From DTCV01 sp964641155 (GTDB lineage Archaea; Thermoproteota; Thermoprotei_A; Sulfolobales; NBVN01): a stretch of DNA of 49,925 nt. The position numbers and the translations under genes are program-made. Every line of letters starts with the position of its first letter. The first letter of the stretch is position 1. The stretch lies in assembly GCA_964641155.1 (NCBI GenBank), contig CAZXJO010000007.1, positions 1 to 49,925 on the forward strand. The letters run 5' to 3'. This document shows, piece by piece, positions 34,653-43,068 of this stretch. The notes beneath the pieces were generated by a model. It made no database searches. It worked only from the letters and a program-made list of their open reading frames with translations, and had not been told where the DNA came from.

Positions 34653-34900
34653 TTCTACGCTCCGGCGCAACACATTAACCTTCAACACAGTCAACATCAG
34701 GCCGGGACCGCATCAAGCGCTAGTCAAATAAGTACTGATGGGTCGGGCAGTGGGTGGATGTAAAGGAGATGTGTTTGCCTCACTCATCCATGATGGAGGC
34801 CTCCCCACGAAACCGGGGAGGGAAGGAGTGAAAACTATGCCTAGATCAGGAATGAAGAGCATCCCAACCGAGGTCGGGTCGTTATCGGGGATTACCCGCA
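34653..34900. other. Gap with a GC hairpin and a possible transposase remnant
   Basis: A frame at 34738-34974 (plus) contains IHDGGLPTKPGREGVKTMP, in style similar to the poorly conserved tail of archaeal TnpB/OrfB proteins. A hairpin ctcccc/ggggag lies at about 34801-34820 within it. No catalytic part of a transposase is present and the frame runs into lysK. It is probably non-coding now. Confidence 0.25.
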
Positions 34901-35956
34901 TCAGTGGTCGATCCCTAAGAACCCTAGTATCGTGTCTCGGTAGATTCTCGCACCCAACTCCAGTTCCTCAATAGTTATCTCCTCCCAGTCAGTATGGGAT
35001 AGTTCCGATCTCCCTGGACCATAGCTGACTATATTAGTTGTTAGGGTTGCCAACAAGTTCATGTCGCTGGTGCCCGACTTAATCACTGGGGAGGGTTTCA
35101 AGCCATTCTTAATTATAGACCTGATTAAGGCCCTAACTATTGGGACATTAACGCTCACCTTGATTGGAGGGGTTTCATCGATGGTTTCAGACATGCACTT
35201 GTTTGAGATCACCCTACTCAGTTCCGATTTAAGGGTTTCGATTTTGGAACCTATCGGCACCCTCACGTCTATGATTCCCTCACATTCCTTAGGAATCACG
35301 CTGAATGTCTGCCCGCCGTGAACGTAGTTAATGCTCACGCTCAGGTCTTGGTAAGCCTTACTTAACTCCTTAATCCTGAGCCATAAGGCTATGAACTCCT
35401 CAATAGCTGACGTACCACCCTCAGGTCTAGATGAATGCCCACCACTCCCGAAGCATTTAACACCCAACTTAATGCTCCCCCTATACCCTATCACAACACC
35501 GTCGCAGTTGGAGGGCTCACCAACTATTATCGCTGAAGGCCTCATCCCTCTCTTAATCAACGCCCTGGCACCCGGGCTCCTGCCCTCCTCACCGACCAAC
35601 GCAGCAACACTTACCTTGAACTCCTCGGTGTTAAGGCGTTTGAACGCCTCTAAAGCCCCTACAGTCATGGCCACTAAGGGGCCTTTAGCGTCCACAGCCC
35701 CCCTACCCCTGAAGGTCTTACCATCGTAAGATACTGGTAACTCCCCTGCGACGGTGTCGATATGTCCTGCTAGGAGTAACCACCTACTACCCTCACCATA
35801 ACTTAGTATGACGTTCCCTACCTCGTCGACCTCGACATCACCTATACCCACAGATTTCACGATATTGGCGTACTTCGATGAAGCCTCCAATTCGTTCCCT
35901 GTGGGGCTGTACGTTTTAAGTAGTTCCAACATTAGTTCTTCTAGCAAGTTCCTCAT
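34901..35956 (-). CDS. lysK: [LysW]-lysine / [LysW]-ornithine hydrolase
   Basis: LysK is the M20-family zinc peptidase that frees lysine or ornithine from the LysW carrier. The 351-aa protein has LAGHIDTVAGELP (metal His-Asp, about 59-71), GRGAVDAKGPLVAM (bridging Asp, about 79-92), ALVGEEGRSPGAR (catalytic Glu-Glu, about 115-127), VGEPSNCDG and the substrate-side GSGGHSSRPEGG. The start shown overlaps lysJ by 41 nt; the ATG at 35935 (giving MLELLKTYSPTGNE) is an equally good start. Last gene of the lysWXJK operon. Confidence 0.92.
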   Translation of the reverse strand: MRNLLEELMLELLKTYSPTGNELEASSKYANIVKSVGIGDVEVDEVGNVILSYGEGSRWLLLAGHIDTVAGELPVSYDGKTFRGRGAVDAKGPLVAMTVGALEAFKRLNTEEFKVSVAALVGEEGRSPGARALIKRGMRPSAIIVGEPSNCDGVVIGYRGSIKLGVKCFGSGGHSSRPEGGTSAIEEFIALWLRIKELSKAYQDLSVSINYVHGGQTFSVIPKECEGIIDVRVPIGSKIETLKSELSRVISNKCMSETIDETPPIKVSVNVPIVRALIRSIIKNGLKPSPVIKSGTSDMNLLATLTTNIVSYGPGRSELSHTDWEEITIEELELGARIYRDTILGFLGIDH

Positions 35957-37097
35957 TCAAACACCTACTCATCACAGTAACTAAGTTCGTTACGTCCTCC
36001 CTACTTATCAGGTATGGGGGAAGTAGCCTAACAACGGTAGTGCCCGCCTTTAAAGCCAGTACACCGTTCCTCTGGAGGCACTCAATCACATTCCTGGGAT
36101 CGAATCTTAACTCCAAACCTATCATCAACCCCAAGCCCCTCAACTCCCTAACTACCTTGTTATGCTTGATGGCGTTGGATAGTTCCGTCATGAGGAAGTT
36201 ACCCATCTCCCTAACTTTCCCCGCAACGTCTTCGCCTGCTATTACTTCGGCGCCAGCCTTAATCGCCGCGAGGGCTAGTGGGTTAGCCCCATACGTAGAT
36301 CCGTGATCGCCCTCACCAACCTGGCTCCCAACCTCATCCGTTAAGAACGCAACGGAGACTGGGAAACCCCCTCCTAACGCCTTACCTGCTAACATCACAT
36401 CCCCATAGACCCCGAACGTATCCGAAGCCCATACGTTGCCCGTCCTACCACATCCTGTCTGAATCTCATCAACTATCAGTAACACACCCCTCTCACTCGT
36501 GATCTGCCTCAAGGTCTTCATGAACTCGTGGGTTGCGGGGTTAACACCACCCTCACCTTGAACCGGTTCCACTATGACTGCGGCAACGTCTTCGGTAATA
36601 GATCTCTCTAAAGAACTTACGTCGTTGTACTTTAAGAACTCCACATCACCGATTAACGGTTTGAAGGGCTCCCTATACTTGGGGTTCCACGTCACTGACA
36701 CAGCACCGAATGTGCGGCCGTGGAACGAGTTGACGAACGAGATGAATTTAGCTTTCTTCCTCACCTTCCTCGCAACCTTCAAAGCGAAGTCAACGCATTC
36801 AGAACCAGAGTTCAGGATGTAGACGTAGCCGTACTTATTAGGCGCTATCCTCTCCAACGCTTTGATAGCCTCCTCCCTCAAATCACTCTCGTACGACGTC
36901 GATAGCACTGTCAGAACATCTAGTTGTTCCTTAACAGCGTTAACTATCCTAGGATTTCTATGGCCTAGGAACGCTGCCCCATGCCCTGTATGGCAATCCA
37001 AGTACTTATTGCCGTTGGAGTCCCAGACGTACTGCCCCTCACCCCTCACAATTTTAATTCCCCTGGAGCCGTAGAGGTTCAAGTACTTGAGGGGCAT
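35916..37097 (-). CDS. lysJ: [LysW]-aminoadipate semialdehyde / glutamate semialdehyde transaminase
   Basis: The 393-aa class III PLP aminotransferase is ArgD/LysJ-like: GHGAAFLGHRNP (about 38-49), NSGSECVDFALKVARK (about 96-111), FHGRTFGAVSVTW, LLIVDEIQTGCGRTG (about 205-219) and the PLP lysine in LAGKALGGGFP (about 235-245). It aminates the LysW-bound semialdehyde, and in this system probably serves both lysine and ornithine/arginine. Its ATG overlaps the lysX stop by one base (TAATG). Confidence 0.93.
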   Translation of the reverse strand: MPLKYLNLYGSRGIKIVRGEGQYVWDSNGNKYLDCHTGHGAAFLGHRNPRIVNAVKEQLDVLTVLSTSYESDLREEAIKALERIAPNKYGYVYILNSGSECVDFALKVARKVRKKAKFISFVNSFHGRTFGAVSVTWNPKYREPFKPLIGDVEFLKYNDVSSLERSITEDVAAVIVEPVQGEGGVNPATHEFMKTLRQITSERGVLLIVDEIQTGCGRTGNVWASDTFGVYGDVMLAGKALGGGFPVSVAFLTDEVGSQVGEGDHGSTYGANPLALAAIKAGAEVIAGEDVAGKVREMGNFLMTELSNAIKHNKVVRELRGLGLMIGLELRFDPRNVIECLQRNGVLALKAGTTVVRLLPPYLISREDVTNLVTVMSRCLNEELARRTNVGTT

Positions 37098-37960
37098 TAA
37101 TGCCTCACCAAGGACGAAATGTACTCTAAGACCTTCCTAGTCAGGTCGTAGCCCGTTACGGCTACCGTGTTCTTAAATTCCGTCACGGCGTTAACTTCGT
37201 TGACCAGGTACCCCCTTTCCGGGTCCTCGAAGACGTCTATTCCAAGGAATTGTCCACCAACTGCCTTAGCTGCCTTCAAAGCGATTTCCTCAAGTTCCGG
37301 GTCCACACGTGCTGCCACGGCCTTCCCTCCCCTAGCCGTGTTAGTTATCCAGTGGCTGCTGTACCTATATATTGCTACCGGCACCTCATCACCTACGGTA
37401 AACACCCTAATATCCCTGCCAGGCTTCTTAACATATTCTTGGATGTAGTAAATGTTGTAGAGCGGGTTGTGCATGTACGTCCTGTGCTCCACTATTGACC
37501 TCATGTCCTCCTCATCATCTATCAGCGCTAATAACCTCCCCCAACTACCGTAGACAGGCTTAATCACGAACGGGTAACCCAACCTCTCAGCAACTTTCGG
37601 AACCGTGTCATGGTTAAACGCGACGTAGGTCTCGGGCACCGGGATCCCATTCCTAATTAGTAGGGCGGTCGTCCACAGCTTATCCTGACAAACCATTATG
37701 GTGTTCGACCTATTGATTACGTCCTTCCCATAGGACTCAACCAAGATCGTTGATTCCAAGGAGTTGTAGAAGCTAACACACCTCTGGAGCCCTACGTCTG
37801 CATCCCTAAAATTCAAGGAGTCGTCGTTCCCAACCCTGCCGTATATTGCAGGTACGTGAACCGGGATTATATCTATGTCTAACTTCTTAGAAGTTTCTAT
37901 GAAGGACTTCTCCTCCCATCGGAGGACGTCGTAAAGCAGTAAAACGCTTACTCTCCCCAA
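37097..37960 (-). CDS. lysX: LysW-aminoadipate ligase (ATP-grasp)
   Basis: LysX attaches 2-aminoadipate to the C-terminal Glu of LysW. The 287-aa RimK/ATP-grasp protein has FVIKPVYGSWGRLLALI (about 132-148), IQEYVKKPGRDIRVFTVG (about 170-187) and NEVNAVTEFKN (about 251-261). The substrate loop HWITNTARGGK is the same as that of Thermus LysX, which argues for aminoadipate. The start is a TTG at 37960 within the last codons of lysW (13-nt overlap). Confidence 0.9.
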   Translation of the reverse strand: MGRVSVLLLYDVLRWEEKSFIETSKKLDIDIIPVHVPAIYGRVGNDDSLNFRDADVGLQRCVSFYNSLESTILVESYGKDVINRSNTIMVCQDKLWTTALLIRNGIPVPETYVAFNHDTVPKVAERLGYPFVIKPVYGSWGRLLALIDDEEDMRSIVEHRTYMHNPLYNIYYIQEYVKKPGRDIRVFTVGDEVPVAIYRYSSHWITNTARGGKAVAARVDPELEEIALKAAKAVGGQFLGIDVFEDPERGYLVNEVNAVTEFKNTVAVTGYDLTRKVLEYISSLVRH

Positions 37961-38115
37961 TCCTCCCTCACGCCTTCCAGAGGTCTTAGCTTGATAACAC
38001 CTTCCTCATTTACTACCTCTAAGGTGATTCCACAGTCATGGTCTATTAATTCACCAGGCAGGGCGTCGTCAGGTACTTCCACCTCACCACCGCATATGGG
38101 ACATTTAGCTAACAC
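37948..38115 (-). CDS. lysW: Amino-group carrier protein LysW
   Basis: LysW is a tiny acidic carrier that holds aminoadipate (and, in many archaea, glutamate) on its C-terminal glutamate during lysine/arginine synthesis. The 55-aa protein has a zinc ribbon (CPIC at residues 5-8, and the family D-H-D-C element at about 25-28), a central ITLEVVNEEG strand, and the diagnostic C-terminal EDWGE tail. The start is GTG at 38115 behind a tagg Shine-Dalgarno-like stretch. It overlaps lysX by 13 nt. It is short enough to be missed by ORF callers. Confidence 0.94.
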   Translation of the reverse strand: MLAKCPICGGEVEVPDDALPGELIDHDCGITLEVVNEEGVIKLRPLEGVREDWGE

Positions 38116-38150
38116 CTACTGACACCAAGGATAGGTACCTCGGTGCGGCA

Positions 38151-38176
38151 TTTATAAGATTATTCAGGGGTAATCT
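38151..38176 (-). promoter_or_regulatory. lysW promoter with adjacent inverted repeat
   Basis: The minus-strand TATA box cttataaa (38151-38158) predicts a start near 38129, giving a leader of about 14 nt to lysW. A 6-8-6 inverted repeat, agatta (38157-38162) with taatct (38171-38176), lies directly upstream of and touching the TATA box. This is a position used by Lrp-type activators or repressors. The link to LysM is inferred. Confidence 0.5.
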
Positions 38177-38366
38177 AACAATCTATTTGAAGATACGGAT
38201 ACGTACTCCACACCTCCACATTTAAATAGGTGCGAATATCATAAAGGCCGCAAAAGCACCGGAAGCCCTCACACATCACCCCTAACTCTTAGTTATTGTT
38301 AGGCCGTGAATGATTTCCAAATTTTTCATATAATACCGCGTAAATAATCAAATAAAATATGATTAA

Positions 38367-38393
38367 AGTTTTTAAGTAGTTGCAATAACTACT
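38367..38393 (+). promoter_or_regulatory. argX promoter with palindromic operator candidate
   Basis: The TATA box gtttttaag (about 38369-38376) is overlapped by a 7-5-7 palindrome, agtagtt (38375-38381) and aactact (38387-38393). The palindrome lies between TATA and the expected start near 38398. A protein bound here would block transcription of the argX operon. The leader to argX is then about 90 nt. Confidence 0.5.
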
Positions 38394-38490
38394 ACGTTGT
38401 GCTAATAGAATCAGGGAAGTATGGGTGGTGGTCTGGGTTAGTTGGACGGTACAGGTGGTACGGGCTACCTGAAAGAGGTGTTTTAACGGA

Positions 38491-39330
38491 ATGAACTATT
38501 ATTTGGCGGTCGATATAATAAGATATGATGAGAAGTTATTGATTCAGGCGTTTAAGGACTTAGGCATTGACGTCATGATTATTAAAGTGGATAACGAGTT
38601 ACTACCCTTAGTTGATGGTAAGACGCTGAACGGTAGTACCGTAGTTATAAGACCGATATCAGCCTACAACGCCATATACTCGGCCGCAGCGTTCGAGTCT
38701 TCGGGTGCCCTAACAATCAATTCTTCCAGAACCTTATACCTATGTAATGATAAGATCCTCACATACGGCTGCCTCATCAAGGAAGGTCTCAGAATACCTC
38801 GAACCTATATAGCCCTCTCACCCACATCTCTTCGAATGGTTGGTGCGAAGTTACGCTTCCCCATCATAGATAAACCCCCTATAGGGAGTTGGGGGAGGTT
38901 GGTTAGCTATATCAGGGATAGCGTTGACTTGAAGATAGTTTCGGAGCATAGGGAGTACATGGGGTCCGTCGTGAAAACCCACGTTGTGCAGGAGGTGATA
39001 GGTCTGGGCAGGGATTTGAGGTGCATAGTCATAGGTGAGGAGGTTTTAGGATGTATGATGAGGAAGGCATCAGGGGATGAGTGGAGGAGTAACGTAGCGT
39101 TGGGGGGAGCCGTTGAGAACTACCCGGTAGATAGCGAGCTCGAGGAGCTGGCCATTAGGGCATCCAAATCCGTTGGTGCGGAATTCGCAGGTGTTGACTT
39201 ATTGGTCGGTGATGGGTACTACGTGAACGAAGTTAACGGTGTCCCAGAGTTTAAGGGGTTCATACAGGCCACAGGCGTTAAAGTTCACGAGCGTTTAGTT
39301 AAATACTTGGTGTCTAATAGTAAGAGGTGA
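38491..39330 (+). CDS. argX: LysW-glutamate ligase (second ATP-grasp paralogue)
   Basis: This 279-aa paralogue of LysX has PIIDKPPIGSWGRLVSYI, VQEVIGLGRDLRCIVIG and NEVNGVPEFKG. Its substrate loop (DEWRSNVALGG) and NEVNGVPEFKG differ from the LysX versions (WITNTARGG, NEVNAVTEFKN). In characterised Sulfolobales/Thermus enzymes such differences separate glutamate from aminoadipate ligases, so glutamate (arginine branch) is inferred. It is divergent from lysW and has its own promoter. Its stop overlaps the next start (GTGA). Confidence 0.85.
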   Translation: MNYYLAVDIIRYDEKLLIQAFKDLGIDVMIIKVDNELLPLVDGKTLNGSTVVIRPISAYNAIYSAAAFESSGALTINSSRTLYLCNDKILTYGCLIKEGLRIPRTYIALSPTSLRMVGAKLRFPIIDKPPIGSWGRLVSYIRDSVDLKIVSEHREYMGSVVKTHVVQEVIGLGRDLRCIVIGEEVLGCMMRKASGDEWRSNVALGGAVENYPVDSELEELAIRASKSVGAEFAGVDLLVGDGYYVNEVNGVPEFKGFIQATGVKVHERLVKYLVSNSKR

Positions 39331-40388
39331 CCGGATTGGTTGTTAGTGTGAGTGTCGTAGGAGCTTCAGGATATACCGGCGGGGAACTGCTTAGAATACT
39401 AACAACCCATCCTAAGGTGGAGGTAACATACGTGACTTCAAGGGAGTACTGCGGGAAGCCAGTACATCACGTGCACTACAATCTACGGGGCTATTACAGG
39501 GGCCTCAAATTCGTTGAGTTCAGCGTAGACGGCATCTCACGTAACTCTGACGTCGCCTTCCTCGCACTGCCTCACGGGGTCTCCGTTCACTACGTACCTA
39601 AACTGCTTGAAGTGGGCCTTAAGGTCGTGGACTTAAGTGCCGACTTCAGGTTGAAGAACCCCGAACTATATGAGTTCTGGTATGGGTTCAAGCACCCCTA
39701 CCCCGACCTCCTGAGTAAGGCGGTCTACGGATTACCTGAGATACATAGGGATGAGATTAGGAATAGCAACCTAGTAGCTTCCCCGGGCTGTAATGCGACG
39801 GCAGTGATCCTATCCCTAGTGCCGGTAGCTAAGTCAGGGATCGCGGACCTAAGCAGGGTGATCGCCGATGTCAAAGCCGGTAGCAGTGAGGGGGGTTCTA
39901 AGCCTAATCAGGCCTCACACCATCCTGAGAGGGAAGGAGCTATAAGGCCGTACGAGGTTGAGGGACATAGGCACGCTGCTGAGGTTGAGCAAGAGTTAAC
40001 ACGTCTGTCAGGGGTTGAAGTGAAAGTTAGTCTAATCCCCCACGCCGTCAGCAGTGTGAGGGGGGTTCTAGCATCAACGCATTTATGGCTTAAGGGTGAG
40101 GTAAGCGATATTGATTTGATGAAATCCTTCGTTCAGGCCTACTCTAAGGAGCCGTTCATCAGGTTCGTTAAGACCTCACCCCCAGGGCTCCCCGACCCCA
40201 AGTACGTGTTAGGAAGTAATTACGTGGATGTGAGTTATGCCTTGGAGAGGAGGGTGGGGAGGCTGACCTTATTCTCTGCATTGGACAACTTAATGAAGGG
40301 TGCTGCGGGGCAGGCAGTCCAAGCATTCAACATCATGATGGGGTTTGAAGAGGACCTTGGCCTCAGATACCCACCCCTCAAACCTTAG
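39327..40388 (+). CDS. lysY: [LysW]-aminoadipyl/glutamyl phosphate reductase
   Basis: The 353-aa ArgC/LysY family NADPH reductase has VSVVGASGYTGGELLRIL (about 6-23), LPHGVSVHYVP (about 81-91), DLSADFRLKN (about 101-110), the catalytic SPGCNATAVI (Cys about 154) and the His in IPHAVSSVRG (about 239). In a LysW system it reduces the carrier-bound acyl phosphate, probably for both branches. The start is the GTG overlapping the argX stop. Confidence 0.92.
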   Translation: MTGLVVSVSVVGASGYTGGELLRILTTHPKVEVTYVTSREYCGKPVHHVHYNLRGYYRGLKFVEFSVDGISRNSDVAFLALPHGVSVHYVPKLLEVGLKVVDLSADFRLKNPELYEFWYGFKHPYPDLLSKAVYGLPEIHRDEIRNSNLVASPGCNATAVILSLVPVAKSGIADLSRVIADVKAGSSEGGSKPNQASHHPEREGAIRPYEVEGHRHAAEVEQELTRLSGVEVKVSLIPHAVSSVRGVLASTHLWLKGEVSDIDLMKSFVQAYSKEPFIRFVKTSPPGLPDPKYVLGSNYVDVSYALERRVGRLTLFSALDNLMKGAAGQAVQAFNIMMGFEEDLGLRYPPLKP

Positions 40389-40400
40389 TGAGGTGGTGAC

Positions 40401-41198
40401 ATGTACGTCGTTAAGGTAGGTGGTAAGGTATTAGATAGGAACTTAGCGAAAGTTGTTGAGAGCGTTGGTAAGGAGGCTTCCAAGGTCCCCTTAGTGTTAG
40501 CACATGGTGGGGGGAACGTGGTCACGGAGTACTGTAAGAGGTTAGGGGTTGAACCTAAGTTCATCACATCACCTGAAGGCATCAGGAGCAGGTACACTGA
40601 CAAGGATGAGCTTGAGGTTTACGTGATGGTTATGGCCGGCAAGTTGAACAAGGAAATAGTTTCGAGGCTGGTGAGTTACGGTGTTAAGGCGGTAGGTATT
40701 ACGGGAGCGGACGGCCCGACGTTAATTGCGGAGAGGAAGAAGAGGGTGGTAATCATCGATGAGAGGGGTAGGAAGAGAGTTATAGACGGAGGCTACACAG
40801 GGAGGTTAGTCACCGTCAATTCAAACCTGTTGAGAACCTTCTTAGATAACGGCTACACCCCAGTAATCGCCCCCATAGCCATAGATGGGGAGGGTAACTT
40901 ACTGAACGTCGACGCAGATCAGGTAGCTTTCAAGGTCTCCTCAACCCTTAAGGCCGATAAGCTGATAATTCTGACGGACGTCCCAGGCGTCCTCATAAAT
41001 GGTGAGGTGGTAAGACGTATAAGGACGGGGGAGATCGACGAGGTGGTAAGTAAGGTGGGGGCTGGAATGAATAGGAAACTGATCGAGGCGGCGAACGCTG
41101 TTAGGAGCGGTGTCGGTGAAGTAATAATAGCTTCGGGGGTTACAGAAGATCCTTTGGAGGACGCCTTAAAGGGGAATGGGACAGTGGTGAGTGAATGA
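40401..41198 (+). CDS. lysZ: [LysW]-aminoadipate/glutamate kinase
   Basis: The 265-aa amino acid kinase of the ArgB/LysZ family has VVKVGGKVLDRN (about 3-14), LAHGGGNVV (about 34-42), ITGADGPTLIAE (about 97-108) and VDADQVAFKVSS (about 174-185), followed by ILTDVPGVL. It phosphorylates the carrier-bound substrate. It overlaps lysM by 4 nt. Confidence 0.94.
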   Translation: MYVVKVGGKVLDRNLAKVVESVGKEASKVPLVLAHGGGNVVTEYCKRLGVEPKFITSPEGIRSRYTDKDELEVYVMVMAGKLNKEIVSRLVSYGVKAVGITGADGPTLIAERKKRVVIIDERGRKRVIDGGYTGRLVTVNSNLLRTFLDNGYTPVIAPIAIDGEGNLLNVDADQVAFKVSSTLKADKLIILTDVPGVLINGEVVRRIRTGEIDEVVSKVGAGMNRKLIEAANAVRSGVGEVIIASGVTEDPLEDALKGNGTVVSE

Positions 41199-41629
41199 GT
41201 CGTCATGAGAGCGTGCTAGACGAGATAGATGTTAAGATCTTGAGCATATTGAGGGAGAACGCGCGGACTCCCTACACCGAGATGGCTAAAGAGTTAAAGC
41301 TGAGCGAATCAGCTGTTCGTAAGAGGATTAGCAGGTTAGTTAAGTTAGGGGTCATTAGGAGGTTCACGATAGATTACAACATAGGCAGTGAGATAAGGGC
41401 CATAATACTGGTTAAGACCCAGCCCCCAACACCCGTTCCTGAGGTATCTAAAAACCTGATGAAGGTAACGTGCACGGACAGGCTCTACGAAATTACTGGG
41501 GAGTACGATATAGTGGTGGTGGGTGTGACCACCGACATACCGAGCCTGAACAAATGCATAGACGAGATAAGGAACACCAAAGGCGTCTCATCAACGAATT
41601 CTATGGTCGTTCTGAGGTCTTGGCCCTAA
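41195..41629 (+). CDS. lysM: Lrp/AsnC-family regulator, LysM-like
   Basis: The 144-aa regulator has an N-terminal winged helix (DVKILSILRENARTPYTEMAKELKLSESAVRKRISRLVKLGVIRRF, in parts, residues about 11-56) and a C-terminal RAM effector domain (RAIILVKTQ, GEYDIVVVGVT). Linked by 4-nt overlap to lysZ, it most likely senses lysine (or arginine) and controls the divergent lysW/argX promoters, as LysM does for lysW in Sulfolobus. Operator candidates at 38157-38176 and 38375-38393 support this. Confidence 0.85.
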   Translation: MSRHESVLDEIDVKILSILRENARTPYTEMAKELKLSESAVRKRISRLVKLGVIRRFTIDYNIGSEIRAIILVKTQPPTPVPEVSKNLMKVTCTDRLYEITGEYDIVVVGVTTDIPSLNKCIDEIRNTKGVSSTNSMVVLRSWP

Positions 41630-41726
41630 ACACGGTCAAACCGTGGGCAGGGCTTAAGCCGCTGGGAACGACTTCTGTTAATGCCCATTAGTTAGCTTAA
41701 TAATGTTGATTGCGAATTAGTGGTTA

Positions 41727-42410
41727 GTGCCATGGATGATCGAAGGTAAGCTATCTGTAAAATTAATTATGAATCTTGTGAGCCCCAACGTAAGTGAGTT
41801 CATATGCGACGTAGTCACATCATTTGAAGGTGTTGGGAAGGTAATATCGTTTGATAAGGTGTCCGAGTCATCAGCGTATTTGAGGGTGGGTTCCGTTGAC
41901 CTGATCTTGACGGGCGGTTCTGGAGGGGTAGTTAGGGCAGAGTTATTCATAGATAGCTGCGACTTTATGGATGACTTCAGCGGTTTTGTAAATGTTTTTA
42001 AGAGGTTGTTGGGGCAGAAGTTGATGAAGACGACGATGATAAGGAGCGTGGAATTGTTGAGCACTTACGAATCATACATACCGTTAACTAAGCCATTAAA
42101 ACACGAACCCGGCCGCATTTCAAAAGCATTGAGCAGTTACGGCATCTTAGTTCATGGGATTAACAGCGAGGTATTAGAAGGTGTTGAGGTCTTCAGCGTG
42201 TCTGGGACCTACGTTGTCAGCGGCATGGGTGCGGTGAGGGTCTACCATTCAGCCTTAATGAGGAATTACGCGGTCAGGACGTCCTTAACCATGAGTAAGG
42301 TAGTCAAGACGTCTGAGCTCAACGAGGAGGTAATTAAGAGGTTGACATATGAGTCTCAGATACTTGCCCACTTGATAAACGATGAACTCTACTTCAAGAG
42401 TCTTAGGTGA
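41727..42410 (+). CDS. Hypothetical protein
   Basis: The 227-aa soluble protein begins with strands and helices (KLSVKLIMNLVSPNVSEFICD) and has SVDLILTGGSGG (about 56-67), SVELLSTYESYIPLTKPL and a C-terminal helix. There is no signal peptide or recognised motif. The start is GTG at 41727 or ATG at 41736. It is separated by 97 nt from lysM and may have its own promoter. I do not recognise it. Confidence 0.55.
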   Translation: MPWMIEGKLSVKLIMNLVSPNVSEFICDVVTSFEGVGKVISFDKVSESSAYLRVGSVDLILTGGSGGVVRAELFIDSCDFMDDFSGFVNVFKRLLGQKLMKTTMIRSVELLSTYESYIPLTKPLKHEPGRISKALSSYGILVHGINSEVLEGVEVFSVSGTYVVSGMGAVRVYHSALMRNYAVRTSLTMSKVVKTSELNEEVIKRLTYESQILAHLINDELYFKSLR

Positions 42411-42502
42411 ATGGATGACGCACGATGTAGGTTCGGGCGAAACATAGGTGGGGGTCGAAACGTTTCAAGGTGGTGTAGCCTTAGGCGAGTCCGCAGCGCT
42501 TC

Positions 42503-42883
42503 TCAGAACAAGTAGGTCTTCTTATCAATGTCTAAGTATGGGTCTTTCTGACTTATAAGCCTCAGCAACTTCTTACACGCAGTGATGTATACTTCAGCAG
42601 CCCTCCCCACATCGTTAAGGCTCTCAACCTCGGCAAGGCTCACTAACTTGAAAACATCTTCATGCCCTAAGTCGTATAGAATGGATGCGAGTGAGAGGGG
42701 GTTTGAGACACCGATGAAGGGCTTACCACTTAATAACAAGTAAGTCCTAGCTAGGTAAGTGAATGAGAGCCTGCACCTCCTAAGGCTCTCAGAAGCAACA
42801 TCCCTCATTAAGTAGTTCTCAGCTACCTCCAACTCCTTAACACCTCTAAGGAAGTTTGAGGTCGCGTCCGACATGTTAAACAC
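42503..42883 (-). CDS. Small alpha-helical protein, possibly HEPN-like
   Basis: The 126-aa product is all helical: FLRGVKELEVAENYLMRD, CRLSFTYLARTYLLLSGKP, PLSLASILYDLGH and AAEVYITACKKLLRLISQ. Size and pattern recall HEPN domains, but the RNase motif R-x4-6-H is not evident. A TATA box (gctcttatacgg, minus strand, about 42906-42917) is 25 nt upstream, fitting a leaderless mRNA. It is divergent from the DUF1286 gene across a 17-nt palindrome. Confidence 0.5.
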   Translation of the reverse strand: MFNMSDATSNFLRGVKELEVAENYLMRDVASESLRRCRLSFTYLARTYLLLSGKPFIGVSNPLSLASILYDLGHEDVFKLVSLAEVESLNDVGRAAEVYITACKKLLRLISQKDPYLDIDKKTYLF

Positions 42884-42963
42884 TTCAGCCTTTCTACCCA
42901 GCGATGCCGTATAAGAGCTACTGTTTCGACCATATTATTACTTTCGCCAAACACTAATCAAAT

Positions 42964-42980
42964 TCATGCGTACCGCATGA
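42964..42980. promoter_or_regulatory. 17-nt perfect palindrome between divergent genes
   Basis: tcatgcg, tac, cgcatga form a perfect 7-3-7 inverted repeat in the divergent intergenic region between the HEPN-like gene and the DUF1286 gene. It may be an operator for one or both. Confidence 0.4.
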
Positions 42981-43068
42981 GTAGGTGGGTTGACGTCTTT
43001 CGGCTGTTTATCTCTAGTGATAGTAAATTTATTAATTTCCAACGTGGGTTAGGACTTGGGCGAACGTA

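Noticed and set aside
34738..34974. 78-aa plus-strand ORF as a real gene
   Set aside because: It overlaps the 3' end of lysK and has no family; at most a remnant of a transposase tail.
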